From the NCBI GenBank assembly GCA_029238125.1, contig JAQWGQ010000001.1, positions 25,633 through 89,632 of the forward strand: 64,000 nt of DNA. The letters run 5' to 3'. This stretch comes from Flavobacteriaceae bacterium (GTDB lineage: Bacteria > Bacteroidota > Bacteroidia > Flavobacteriales > Flavobacteriaceae). Shown piece after piece: positions 30,026 through 39,714 of the stretch (positions are counted from its first letter, which is position 1; every line of letters starts with the position of its first letter). A program made the translations under genes and the position numbers. The notes beneath the pieces are model-generated. The model had not been told where the DNA came from. It saw only the letters and a program-made list of their open reading frames with translations, and ran no database searches.

Positions 30026-31024
30026 CTAAAGTTCAAAACTCGATTTCTGTGGTAAAATACTTTCAAAAGCAATTTTAATATTTCCAATAACCTGTTCATA
30101 ATTACGGATACGAACATTATCATTTAGACATATAAGTTTGTAAGATTGGTCTCGAATTACTTGTAAAGCTTTTTTTTGTTTTGGTTGTACCATGAGTGCA
30201 AACATTTTGGTATCACCATAGGTGTTGTAGGGTGTATAATTGCCGGTGCACATTTGCCAAGCTCGAAATAGCTCAGGGGTATAATCGGTTACCGCTCGAA
30301 ATCTGTTTGCCGAAGTTTCTGATAATTCTTTTTCGCAATGTTTCCATACGTCTTCAAACATACTTTTTAAAAAAGGTTGTGCATTGTGAGGTGTACGTAA
30401 CGTTATAAATTTTGAATAAAACTTCATCACATAATTCATCCACAATTTTTTTCCATAGATCGGGTTGTACCACTTATCGTGAAAGCGACTCATGACCTCT
30501 TTTTTGTCAAAATGTTGATTAATGAGTCTTATGTTGTTCTTGATACGTATGTACCATTGCGACCAATTTGGGTTGTACTGAAAAATGGAAATGTCGCAGG
30601 GCAAACCGTTTTGAAAAAATCGACTTTTATCTAAATGATTTATAATGTAAAAATCATCATTAAAATACACAAAATGCTCTGACAGATCAGGAATTTTATG
30701 CAAATAACGTTCAATAACGACAGAGTTGTAGCTGGGTAAAAACTGCTCTGGAATAAAATTTTTGTGGTTGACAAGGTTGATTTTTGGATGATTTTCATCT
30801 AACCATTCAGGTTTTTGTCCACAGGTTACAAAATGTATTTTGCGTACCCAAGGGGCAAATTTTTCAACTCCGCGAAACCAGAATTTCAATAAACCGTAAT
30901 CCCGAAAGCGTGCCTCAGAAACAGAGTTCTTTTCATTTTCTGTCTTGTTCGAATACTTGACAAAATCACGTTGCCACTCAGCGTCATTCATATCCACCCA
31001 AGTAATTACAAAATCTATTTCCAT
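30026..31024 (-). CDS. Stealth-family sugar-phosphotransferase (copy B)
   Basis: IDFVITWVDMNDAEWQ (CR1), RDYGLLKFWFRGVEKFAPWVRKIHFVTCGQKPEWL (CR2), HFVYFNDDFYI, ICLNDNV...ESILPQKSSFEL (CR4). Start moved from 31132 to 31024. Confidence 0.88.
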   Translation of the reverse strand: MEIDFVITWVDMNDAEWQRDFVKYSNKTENEKNSVSEARFRDYGLLKFWFRGVEKFAPWVRKIHFVTCGQKPEWLDENHPKINLVNHKNFIPEQFLPSYNSVVIERYLHKIPDLSEHFVYFNDDFYIINHLDKSRFFQNGLPCDISIFQYNPNWSQWYIRIKNNIRLINQHFDKKEVMSRFHDKWYNPIYGKKLWMNYVMKFYSKFITLRTPHNAQPFLKSMFEDVWKHCEKELSETSANRFRAVTDYTPELFRAWQMCTGNYTPYNTYGDTKMFALMVQPKQKKALQVIRDQSYKLICLNDNVRIRNYEQVIGNIKIAFESILPQKSSFEL

Positions 31025-31162
31025 AAAGTATGTGGCCCTACAGTTAGTTAAGACACATTCAAACAAATATAAGTTAAATCTGAGCGTGTTTTGTTTACAA
31101 AGGAAGCTCTCTAGCCAAAGTTTATACCTCAAACCGTAGTTTAAACTTTAAAAAATATATTT

Positions 31163-31999
31163 TTGTTAGATACAATCGAAAAACAACAAAATTTCGGTTT
31201 GAGATTTATGTTTAAAAGGAAATATCCGTTTTATCTAACCCTTTGTGCAATTGCCAAAAACGAAGGACGCTATTTGCGAGAATGGATTGAATACCACAAG
31301 ATGTTGGGTGTTGAAAAATTCTTTATTTATGACAATGAAAGTGCCGATAATACTCGAGAGATATTGCAGCCCTATATAAATCGTAATATAGTGGAGTACT
31401 GTTATTTTCCTGGAAAGAAAATGCAACTTAAGGCTTATGCCAACTGTGTGAGAAAGTATAAACGCCACACGAAGTATTTGGGTTTTTTGGATATCGATGA
31501 ATTTATCGTACCGATTAAGCACAAAACCATACCAGATTATCTGCGTAGTTTAGGTCGGTTTTCAGGAGTTCAAATGAATTGGTTGGTTTATGGCAGTGGC
31601 GGAGCCAAAAAAAGAGAAAAAGGGTTTGTCATAGAACGGTTTAAAGACCATTCTTTACCCGATCAGAAACTTAATCGTCATATAAAAGTCATTCTTAACC
31701 CCAGATTGATTTTACGGTTTTTTTCGGCACATCGACCTGTTATTTTTGGTAGATATATTGATTCAAATGGAAATATTACTAAAAAACGATTTTGGGATAG
31801 AACGCCTGTATCAAATCAAATACGTATCAATCATTATGCGATAAAAAGTTACGATGAATTTTTGGAAAAACGCAGTCGTGGAAGAGCAAGATTTGATAGA
31901 AAACGAGGTTTAGATTATTTTGATAACTACGACCTAAACGATATTAGAAACGATTCTATTATGGATAAATATGTCGTTGAATTAAAGAAAAGGATTTAA
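31163..31999 (+). CDS. Glycosyltransferase family 92-like (DUF23) protein
   Basis: AIAKNEGRYLREWIEYHKMLGVEKFFIYDNESADNTREIL...LGFLDIDEFIVP. Confidence 0.85.
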   Translation: MLDTIEKQQNFGLRFMFKRKYPFYLTLCAIAKNEGRYLREWIEYHKMLGVEKFFIYDNESADNTREILQPYINRNIVEYCYFPGKKMQLKAYANCVRKYKRHTKYLGFLDIDEFIVPIKHKTIPDYLRSLGRFSGVQMNWLVYGSGGAKKREKGFVIERFKDHSLPDQKLNRHIKVILNPRLILRFFSAHRPVIFGRYIDSNGNITKKRFWDRTPVSNQIRINHYAIKSYDEFLEKRSRGRARFDRKRGLDYFDNYDLNDIRNDSIMDKYVVELKKRI

Positions 32000-32032
32000 T
32001 TTATATTAAAGTAAATTTTTATAATCTTAAAT

Positions 32033-32059
32033 AAAAAACCCCACTTTACAAGTGAGGTT
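32033..32059 (-). terminator. Intrinsic terminator on the minus strand
   Basis: Minus strand reads AACCTCACTTGTAAAGTGGGGTTTTTTATTT: hairpin followed by a T run. Confidence 0.7.
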
Positions 32060-32065
32060 AAAAAA

Positions 32066-32082
32066 GTGGGCGCGAAGGGATT
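32066..32082 (-). repeat. Partial copy of the tRNA-Val 3' end
   Basis: gtgggcgcgaagggatt (17 nt) identical to 32219-32235, which contains the 3' end of tRNA-Val; flanking sequence does not fold as a full tRNA. Confidence 0.75.
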
Positions 32083-32151
32083 GATCTTCCCTCTCCGACC
32101 GCTCCTGCAAATATAACTTCCTGTCCTTGCAGTCCAGACGTTTTAAACAAC

Positions 32152-32183
32152 AAAGCGCAATCAAGTAAAACTTGTTGCGCTTT
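32152..32183. terminator. Hairpin/terminator
   Basis: aaagcgcaatcaag-taaaa-cttgttgcgcttttt: 13-bp stem with one bulge, T5 on the plus strand. Confidence 0.65.
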
Positions 32184-32220
32184 TTATGAATTAAAACGTA
32201 AAAAAGTTACGCTTGATTGT

Positions 32221-32294
32221 GGGCGCGAAGGGATTCGAACCCCTGACCCCTTGGGTGTAAACCAAGTGCTCTGAACCAACTGAGCTACGCGCCC
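32221..32294 (-). tRNA. tRNA-Val (anticodon TAC)
   Basis: Minus strand GGGCGCGTAGCTCAGTTGGTTCAGAGCACTTGGTTTACACCCAAGGGGTCAGGGGTTCGAATCCCTTCGCGCCC; acceptor GGGCGCG/CGCGCCC, anticodon loop TTTACAC. Confidence 0.96.
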
Positions 32295-32338
32295 TAGCGG
32301 TTGCAAATATAGTCTCTTTTTTTGAACATCAAAGGGAT

Positions 32339-33544
32339 TTATATCACTTCTGCAACGACAAATAAACTTCCGCAAACAAGGATAATGTCCGAAGGGGACG
32401 CCATCGTTTTGGCAGCATCTAAAGCGTCTGAAACCGACTCATAGGGTTTCCCGTTATATCCAAAACGAGTGGCCTCCGCAAACAACTGATCAACTGCCTT
32501 TGCACGAACGACCTTAGGGCTACAAAAATAATACATCGCATCCTTGGGTAGGTGTTGCTGAACTTGTTCAAAGTCTTTATCCTCAACCATGCCAAAAACA
32601 ATATGAAGTTGGTCATAGGTCATTGATTGCAGTTGATTCATCACAGCTGAAATTCCTGCTTCATTATGCGCAACATCAGCAATCACCATTGGCAGATCCT
32701 CTAAGATTTGCCACCGTCCCTGAAGACCTGTATTTTCAGCAACCACTTGCAACCCCTCTTGTATGTGGTTTTCATTGACATCAAATTCAGTAAGGACTTG
32801 TAGAGCCATGTATGCAGTGGCAAGATTTTCCTTCTGATAATCTCCGAGCAAATCCGTCACATAAGTTTCGGTTTGATTCGCAAAAAATACAGGAGAGGAT
32901 AAAGATTTGCCTTTGTCAAGAATCACTTTTTGCACCGATTCTATGTTCTGACCTAGGACAACAGGCACATTCTCTTTGATAATCCCTGCCTTTTCCGCAG
33001 CAATTTCTTCGATGGTATTTCCCAAAAACTGTTGGTGATCTTTGCTAATATGGGTAATGATAGATAAAATGGGGGTAATGATATTGGTAGCATCGAGTCG
33101 TCCGCCCAAGCCAACTTCAATAATGGCAATATCCACTTGCGCCTTAGTAAAAGAGGAAAATGCCATACCAACTGTCGCTTCAAAAAACGAATAGTTACCG
33201 ACTTCAAGTGTCTCTAGATGTTGATTGACAAAATCAACAACAGTGTCTTCATCAATGGGTTGTCCATTGATTTTGATTCGCTCTCGAAAGTCCTTTAAAT
33301 GGGGAGAGGTATAAAGTCCGACTGTATATCCAGCAGTTTGGAGAACCGACGCCAACATATGCGCCGTAGAGCCCTTGCCATTGGTTCCAGCAATATGGAT
33401 ACACTTCAAGCTGCGATGGGGATTTTCCAAAGCAGTACTCAAGCGATTCATTTGATCCAATCCTAAACGCATGGCTGGCGCACCTACCCGTTGATACATG
33501 GGCAAGCGTTTGAACAACCAAGCGAGGGTTTGGTTGTAATTCAT
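32339..33544 (-). CDS. folC: Folylpolyglutamate/dihydrofolate synthase
   Basis: HIAGTNGKGSTAHMLASVLQ, GLYTSPHLKDFRERI, EVGLGGRLDATN. Confidence 0.95.
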   Translation of the reverse strand: MNYNQTLAWLFKRLPMYQRVGAPAMRLGLDQMNRLSTALENPHRSLKCIHIAGTNGKGSTAHMLASVLQTAGYTVGLYTSPHLKDFRERIKINGQPIDEDTVVDFVNQHLETLEVGNYSFFEATVGMAFSSFTKAQVDIAIIEVGLGGRLDATNIITPILSIITHISKDHQQFLGNTIEEIAAEKAGIIKENVPVVLGQNIESVQKVILDKGKSLSSPVFFANQTETYVTDLLGDYQKENLATAYMALQVLTEFDVNENHIQEGLQVVAENTGLQGRWQILEDLPMVIADVAHNEAGISAVMNQLQSMTYDQLHIVFGMVEDKDFEQVQQHLPKDAMYYFCSPKVVRAKAVDQLFAEATRFGYNGKPYESVSDALDAAKTMASPSDIILVCGSLFVVAEVI

Positions 33545-34867
33545 TTACACCAAGATGTAATCTCTAAAAAGCATAAAGGTTAGAAAACCAGAAACAGAGC
33601 CAACAAGTGCTAGAAAAGAAATATTTTTTAAATACCAGAAAAAGTTGATTTTTTCCATACCCATGGCAACAACACCTGCTGCAGATCCAAAAATAATCAT
33701 ACTTCCACCGGTACCGGCAGCAAAAGCTATGGCATGCCAAAGCGGATGATCAATCGGTTCTGAAAACATTCCCATACTTGCAGCGACCAAAGGAACATTG
33801 TCGATAATAGCAGAGATAAACCCAAAGATTGCAACCACGATATCGGAGTTGGGAATAGCGGCATTCAAGTCTTGTGCAAATCCAAATAACAGCCCAAGGG
33901 ATTCAAGAGCAGCAACAGCCATCAAAATCCCTAAGAAAAACAGGATACTCGGCAACTCAATTTTTGTCAATGCGGCGTGTACTGGATTATGGTGAGTATG
34001 CGCACCAGCGTTTGACCTAGAGTCAACAAACGCTTTGGAACGGCTATACACTTCAGCAAAAACAGAGACAACAGCAAGGGATAACATCATTCCGACATAA
34101 GGTGGCAAGTGAGTTACCGTTTTAAAAACAGGAACAAACAAAATGGCACTAAGTCCCAAGTAGAGCATCGTTGGCCCCTTTGGCGTCAACTCGATTTTGT
34201 CGTCCATCTTATCAATTTCACCTTTAAAGACCTTATAACGGCTGGCGATAAGTGTGGGCACCACCATACAGACCAAAGAGGGTACAATAAGGTATTTGAT
34301 CAATTCGGGAGTAGATACTTTTTTACCAATCCACAGCATCGTGGTGGTGACATCTCCGATCGGAGACCATGCGCCACCAGCGTTAGCTGTTACAATAATC
34401 AGACCAGCAAACCAAAGTCTAAGGTTGCGTTCGTGAATGACCTTTTGCAGAATGGTAACCAATACAATCGTAGCGGTAAGGTTATCGATGATTGCAGAAA
34501 GTACGAATGCCAAACTCGCAAAAATCCAGAGCAATCGAACCTTATTTCGCGTTCGAATAAACTGTTTGATTGTCGCAAAACCATTAAAATAATCAATGAT
34601 TTCAACAATCGTCATCGCGCCCAAGAGAAATACAAGAATCTCTGCTGTTTTACCCAGATGATGCAAAAGGGCTTCTTCAATGTGCGTGGGCAATAGTTGT
34701 TTATTGACAGTATCGATATCAAACACATCCAAGTGACCCAGGGCAATCATCGCCCATAAAATGGCCATCATGGCAAGTGCAGGAATAAGTTTGTCGATGT
34801 GAAGGTTATGCTCAAGGGTGATTGCGAGGTAACCTAGTACAAATACTATAATAATGATCGTTTCCAT
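33545..34867 (-). CDS. nhaD: Na+/H+ antiporter, NhaD family
   Basis: Polytopic; SAIIDNLTATIVLVTIL; NAGGAWSPIGDVTTTMLWI; AIIDNVPLVAASMGM. Confidence 0.92.
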   Translation of the reverse strand: METIIIIVFVLGYLAITLEHNLHIDKLIPALAMMAILWAMIALGHLDVFDIDTVNKQLLPTHIEEALLHHLGKTAEILVFLLGAMTIVEIIDYFNGFATIKQFIRTRNKVRLLWIFASLAFVLSAIIDNLTATIVLVTILQKVIHERNLRLWFAGLIIVTANAGGAWSPIGDVTTTMLWIGKKVSTPELIKYLIVPSLVCMVVPTLIASRYKVFKGEIDKMDDKIELTPKGPTMLYLGLSAILFVPVFKTVTHLPPYVGMMLSLAVVSVFAEVYSRSKAFVDSRSNAGAHTHHNPVHAALTKIELPSILFFLGILMAVAALESLGLLFGFAQDLNAAIPNSDIVVAIFGFISAIIDNVPLVAASMGMFSEPIDHPLWHAIAFAAGTGGSMIIFGSAAGVVAMGMEKINFFWYLKNISFLALVGSVSGFLTFMLFRDYILV

Positions 34868-35204
34868 ATTTCAATTTCGTGAAATCAAATATACTACCTC
34901 GTTTTAATTTTCGCCAAAAAACTTACATTAGTTTTAAGTATGTCATATTGAAAGGTCACACAAAACACCCCCTCATATTATATGGGTATAAAAATCAATG
35001 TAATTGCAATTTTGCTTGCAACCCCTCAATTTTAGGGGTTATAAATTTCGAAGTTTCTATTTTTTGATGATTTCATAATATCAACTATAGATATTACGAA
35101 ATAAGTATTTATTTTCGCTTTTCCTTAAAAATATTGTATTTCTACATTCCAACAGAAGCAATGTTGTTAGAATATCACAAACAGATGGATATATTTGAGA
35201 CTCT

Positions 35205-38200
35205 ATGATGACAAAACAAGGACTTTACGACCCCCAATTTGAGCATGATAACTGTGGTGCTGGCTTTATTTGTAGCTTGGCAGGCAAGCGTACAAATGAT
35301 ATTATCCACAAAGCACTTGATATTCTCGTCAAACTTGAACATCGGGGTGCGGTGAGTGCCGACGGAAAGACGGGAGATGGGGCTGGTATCCTTATCGATA
35401 TTCCACATGACTTTCTACAGCAAGTCTGTGATTTTGATTTGCCAAATCCAACAACCTATTCACTTGGTATGGTGTTTTTACCTACCAAAGAAAATCAACG
35501 ACAGTTTTGTGTCGACACCCTCAATGAGGAATTCAAAAAACAGGGGCTTGAAGTCATCGGGTGGAGAGAAGTTCCAACAAATCAAATGGTTGTCGGAGAA
35601 ATTGCTGGACGCACGCTACCCCACATTGAGCAAGTCTTTGTTCGTCCTACGGAAGGCGTAACTCTCAGCGAAAAAGAACTCAACACCAAGACCTTTATCG
35701 CGCGAAAAATTGCCGAACACAAGGTTTATGCAACCAAAATGTCGCAAGCCAGTTATTTTTATTTGCCGAGTTTATCAACGCGAACGCTGATCTATAAAGG
35801 GCTACTGGTTCCAGAAGATATTGAAAAATTTTATACAGATTTGACCGATAAGCGGGTGGTAACACGACTCGCATTAGTCCACCAGCGCTTTTCTACCAAC
35901 ACCTTTCCCACTTGGGATTTGGCGCAGCCGTTCCGCTATATGTGCCACAATGGGGAAATCAATACCTATCGCGGGAATCTTAACCGCATGAAAGCACGTG
36001 AGGAGCTTCTGAAAAGCGACTTTTTTGGAGACGATATCCAGTCCATTCTTCCAATCGTTTTAAACGGAAAATCGGACTCCGCATCTATGGACATGGTCGT
36101 TGAACTGTTACTGCATACAGGTCGATCGCTGCCAGAAGTCATGATGATGATGGTTCCTGAGGCATGGGAAAAGCACAAAAGTATGGACCCCGTAAAAAAA
36201 GCATTTTACTCTTTTAATTCCTGTATCATGGAGCCTTGGGATGGTCCTGCGTCTATTCCATTTACAGATGGGAATTATATCGGAGCCCTCCTCGACCGAA
36301 ACGGCTTGAGACCCTCTAGATACACCGTGACAAAAGACGGGTATGTCGTAATGGCTTCTGAGACTGGTGTTACGGAAATCGATCCCAAAAATGTAGCCAC
36401 TCACGGACGTCTAGAACCAGGCCGTATGTTTCTTGTGGATATGAATGAAGGGCGAATTGTCGAAGACAAAGAAATTAAAGACATTATATCCTCAAAACAA
36501 CCCTATCAAAAATGGTTGGACGAGAATCTATTGGCTTTAAAAGACGTTCCTTATACTGGCAACAGTACCCCGCAAGAGCAAACGAACTATTTGCAGAGAC
36601 TTAAAGGGTTTGGATATACGGAAGAGGATATCAAAACCTTGATTATCCCGATGATGTCGGCGGCAAAAGAAGCCATTGGGTCAATGGGAACAGATACCCC
36701 ACTCGCTGTGCTTTCCCACAAACCACAACTGCTGTATAACTACTTTAAGCAACTCTTTGCACAAGTAACCAATCCTCCACTTGATGGGATCAGGGAAGAG
36801 ATTGTAACCGACACCTCGCTTTCCATTGGCAGTGATTACAATTTATTTTCGGTTGAACCCATACACGCCAAAAAATTACGTATCCAAAATCCGATTATTT
36901 CTAACGAAGATTTGGATAAAATCAAATTTATCAAACACCAAGATTTTCAAGCTTGCTCAGTTTCTGTTTTATATGACGTCGAAAAAGGACACAACGGACT
37001 GCAACTAGCCATTGAAAATGTCATCAATCAAGTCAAGGAAAAAGTTAGTGAAGGAGCAAATATTATCATTTTATCAGATCGTGGAGTAAATCGCGACCAA
37101 GCACCTATCCCAATGCTATTGGCTTGCTCTGCCGTACATCACGGATTGACCAAGCATGGTATGCGTTCGAAGTTTGGGATTGTGATTGAATCTGCAGAAC
37201 CTCGTGAACCTCATCATTTTGCGACCTTATTTGGGTACGGTGCAAGCGCAATCAACCCTTATATGGTCAATGAAATTATTGACAATTTAGTCCGTTCTCA
37301 AGATCGCATTCAAATCACTGCTGATCAAGCCGTTGAGAACTTCAATAAGGCCATCGCTAAGGGATTGGTTAAAATCATGAATAAAATTGGAATTTCCACA
37401 CTTCACTCCTATCGCGGTGCACAAATTTTTGAAGCACTTGGTCTGAATCAGAAATTCATCGATGAATTCTTTTGCAATACGCCAACACGCATTGAGGGGA
37501 TTGGCTTGTTTGAAGTCGAAAAGGAAATCTCTCTTCGTCACCACCAGGCCTTTGCAAACGAAGAAACTGCTGAAAGTCAGGATTTGGAAATTGGCGGAAG
37601 CTATCGCTGGAGACGGAATGGAGAGGCACATATGCTCAATCCGGCTACTATCGCGAAGTTACAAGTGGCAGCCCAACAAAATAAGTTTGAAAGCTATGAA
37701 GAGTTTGCCAAGCTTGTCAATGACCAATCAAGGCAATTTATGACCATACGCGGTATGTTTTCTTTTGACGACCTTGATCCCATTCCGATTGAGGAAGTCG
37801 AACCTTGGACTGCAATAGCGAAACGCTTTAAAACAGGTGCGATGTCACTGGGCTCCATCAGTGAAGAAGCTCATGAAACCTTAGCAAAAGCGATGAACCG
37901 AATTGGTGGGAAAAGCAATTCTGGTGAAGGAGGAGAAGACCCACGACGATTTGAAAGAGATGAAGATGGAGACTGGCGCAACAGTGCGATCAAGCAAGTT
38001 GCATCTGGTCGTTTTGGCGTTTCCTCACATTATTTGGCCAATGCACAAGAGATTCAAATCAAAATGGCGCAGGGTGCTAAACCAGGTGAAGGCGGGCAAC
38101 TTCCTGGTCCAAAAGTCAACCCATACATTGCTTCAGTGCGGAACTCAACCCCTTATGTCGGATTGATTTCACCGCCTCCACACCACGATATTTATTCGAT

Positions 38201-39713
38201 TGAAGATTTGGCACAGCTTATTTACGATTTGAAAAATGCCAATCGGGAAGCCCGCGTCAATGTCAAGTTGGTTTCTGAAGTTGGTGTTGGAACCATTGCT
38301 GCTGGTGTTGCAAAAGCCAAAGCAGATGTAATTTTGGTTTCGGGATATGACGGTGGAACTGGTGCATCACCACTCACCTCATTAAAGCATGCTGGTTTAC
38401 CGTGGGAACTGGGAATTGCCGAGGCACAGCAAACGCTTGTTTTAAATGACTTACGTGGGCGCATTGTATTGGAATGTGATGGTCAAATGAAAACGGGTCG
38501 AGACGTGGCAATTGCCTGTCTGCTCGGTGCTGAAGAATTTGGTTTTTCAACTGCACCACTCGTCGCAACAGGGTGTATTATGATGCGTGCATGTCACCTC
38601 AATACCTGCCCAGTTGGAATCGCGACACAAGACCCAGAGCTTCGTAAAAACTTTAAAGGAAAGCCTGAGCATGTTGTGAATTATATGCACTTTGTCGCTG
38701 AGGAGTTAAGAAGCATCATGTCACAACTTGGATTTAGAACCATTGATGAAATGGTCGGACAAAGCCAAAAGTTGAACATGAGCGATGCGATTGACCACTT
38801 TAAAGCCAAGGGCATCGATCTATCGAGCATCTTACACAAGCCCGATGTGGAAACGGGAACTCCCGAAAGAAATGTTGAAAAGCAAGATCACAAGTTGGAA
38901 AACGTTCTTGACTTTACGCTAATTTCTCAGGCGAGCAAAGCCATTGAAAAATTAGAGCCACAAACCCTAGCCTTTCCCATTTGCAACACCGATCGAAGTG
39001 TTGGGGCGATCTTGAGTAATGAAATCTCCAAAAAATATGGTGCAGATGGTCTTCCTGAAGACACCTTGACCATACATTTTACTGGGTCTGCAGGACAAAG
39101 TTTCGGTTGTTTTGCCACCAAAGGACTCCATATGGAAACGATTGGAAACTGCAATGATTACTTTGGCAAGGGCCTTTCGGGCGCTCGACTTGTCGCCCGA
39201 ATCCCTGACGGCGTTTCCTATAAAGCCGAAGAAAATATCATTATCGGTAATGTTGCCCTCTACGGAGCAACTGCTGGTGAGGCCTACATCAATGGAATTG
39301 CTGGTGAGCGTTTTTGTGTTCGTAATTCTGGTGCAACAGCAGTCGTTGAGGGCATTGGGGATCACGGTTGTGAATATATGACTGGAGGTATCGCTGTTAT
39401 CCTCGGCGAGTTTGGACGTAATTTTGCTGCTGGAATGAGTGGTGGAATCGCTTATTTATATTCTCCTGACGGTACTTTTGATGAGCGTAACTTTAATATG
39501 GAAATGATCGGATTAGAAGACCCTTCAGTTGAAGATCTTACTCATTTGGAAGAGCTGATCAACAAGCATGTCAAATACACAGCGAGCAACAAAGCAACTG
39601 CAATTCTCAGCAATTGGGAAGCAGAGAAAAAGAAATTTATCAAGGTCATGCCAACGGACTACAAAAAAGCGCTAGCTCGCTTGGCAGAAGAGGCCAAACA
39701 AGAAGTAAACTGA
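35205..39713 (+). CDS. gltB: Glutamate synthase large subunit
   Basis: Class II GAT N-terminus (DNCGAGFICSL); GSISEEAHETLAKAMNRIGGKSNSGEGGEDP; VSGYDGGTGASPLTSLKHAGLPWELG; 1502 aa. Confidence 0.97.
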   Translation: MMTKQGLYDPQFEHDNCGAGFICSLAGKRTNDIIHKALDILVKLEHRGAVSADGKTGDGAGILIDIPHDFLQQVCDFDLPNPTTYSLGMVFLPTKENQRQFCVDTLNEEFKKQGLEVIGWREVPTNQMVVGEIAGRTLPHIEQVFVRPTEGVTLSEKELNTKTFIARKIAEHKVYATKMSQASYFYLPSLSTRTLIYKGLLVPEDIEKFYTDLTDKRVVTRLALVHQRFSTNTFPTWDLAQPFRYMCHNGEINTYRGNLNRMKAREELLKSDFFGDDIQSILPIVLNGKSDSASMDMVVELLLHTGRSLPEVMMMMVPEAWEKHKSMDPVKKAFYSFNSCIMEPWDGPASIPFTDGNYIGALLDRNGLRPSRYTVTKDGYVVMASETGVTEIDPKNVATHGRLEPGRMFLVDMNEGRIVEDKEIKDIISSKQPYQKWLDENLLALKDVPYTGNSTPQEQTNYLQRLKGFGYTEEDIKTLIIPMMSAAKEAIGSMGTDTPLAVLSHKPQLLYNYFKQLFAQVTNPPLDGIREEIVTDTSLSIGSDYNLFSVEPIHAKKLRIQNPIISNEDLDKIKFIKHQDFQACSVSVLYDVEKGHNGLQLAIENVINQVKEKVSEGANIIILSDRGVNRDQAPIPMLLACSAVHHGLTKHGMRSKFGIVIESAEPREPHHFATLFGYGASAINPYMVNEIIDNLVRSQDRIQITADQAVENFNKAIAKGLVKIMNKIGISTLHSYRGAQIFEALGLNQKFIDEFFCNTPTRIEGIGLFEVEKEISLRHHQAFANEETAESQDLEIGGSYRWRRNGEAHMLNPATIAKLQVAAQQNKFESYEEFAKLVNDQSRQFMTIRGMFSFDDLDPIPIEEVEPWTAIAKRFKTGAMSLGSISEEAHETLAKAMNRIGGKSNSGEGGEDPRRFERDEDGDWRNSAIKQVASGRFGVSSHYLANAQEIQIKMAQGAKPGEGGQLPGPKVNPYIASVRNSTPYVGLISPPPHHDIYSIEDLAQLIYDLKNANREARVNVKLVSEVGVGTIAAGVAKAKADVILVSGYDGGTGASPLTSLKHAGLPWELGIAEAQQTLVLNDLRGRIVLECDGQMKTGRDVAIACLLGAEEFGFSTAPLVATGCIMMRACHLNTCPVGIATQDPELRKNFKGKPEHVVNYMHFVAEELRSIMSQLGFRTIDEMVGQSQKLNMSDAIDHFKAKGIDLSSILHKPDVETGTPERNVEKQDHKLENVLDFTLISQASKAIEKLEPQTLAFPICNTDRSVGAILSNEISKKYGADGLPEDTLTIHFTGSAGQSFGCFATKGLHMETIGNCNDYFGKGLSGARLVARIPDGVSYKAEENIIIGNVALYGATAGEAYINGIAGERFCVRNSGATAVVEGIGDHGCEYMTGGIAVILGEFGRNFAAGMSGGIAYLYSPDGTFDERNFNMEMIGLEDPSVEDLTHLEELINKHVKYTASNKATAILSNWEAEKKKFIKVMPTDYKKALARLAEEAKQEVN

Positions 39714-39714
39714 T

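Noticed and set aside
27394-31024. Simple inverted duplication of the GT-Stealth pair
   Set aside because: Gene order within the two pairs is opposite relative to transcription, and the proteins are clearly diverged.
32184-32375. 63-aa ORF ...GRVAQLVQSTWFTPKGSGVRIPSRPQSS
   Set aside because: This is tRNA-Val translated; a common annotation artefact.
34109-34696. 195-aa plus-strand ORF opposite nhaD
   Set aside because: Shadow ORF of a transporter gene; composition not protein-like.
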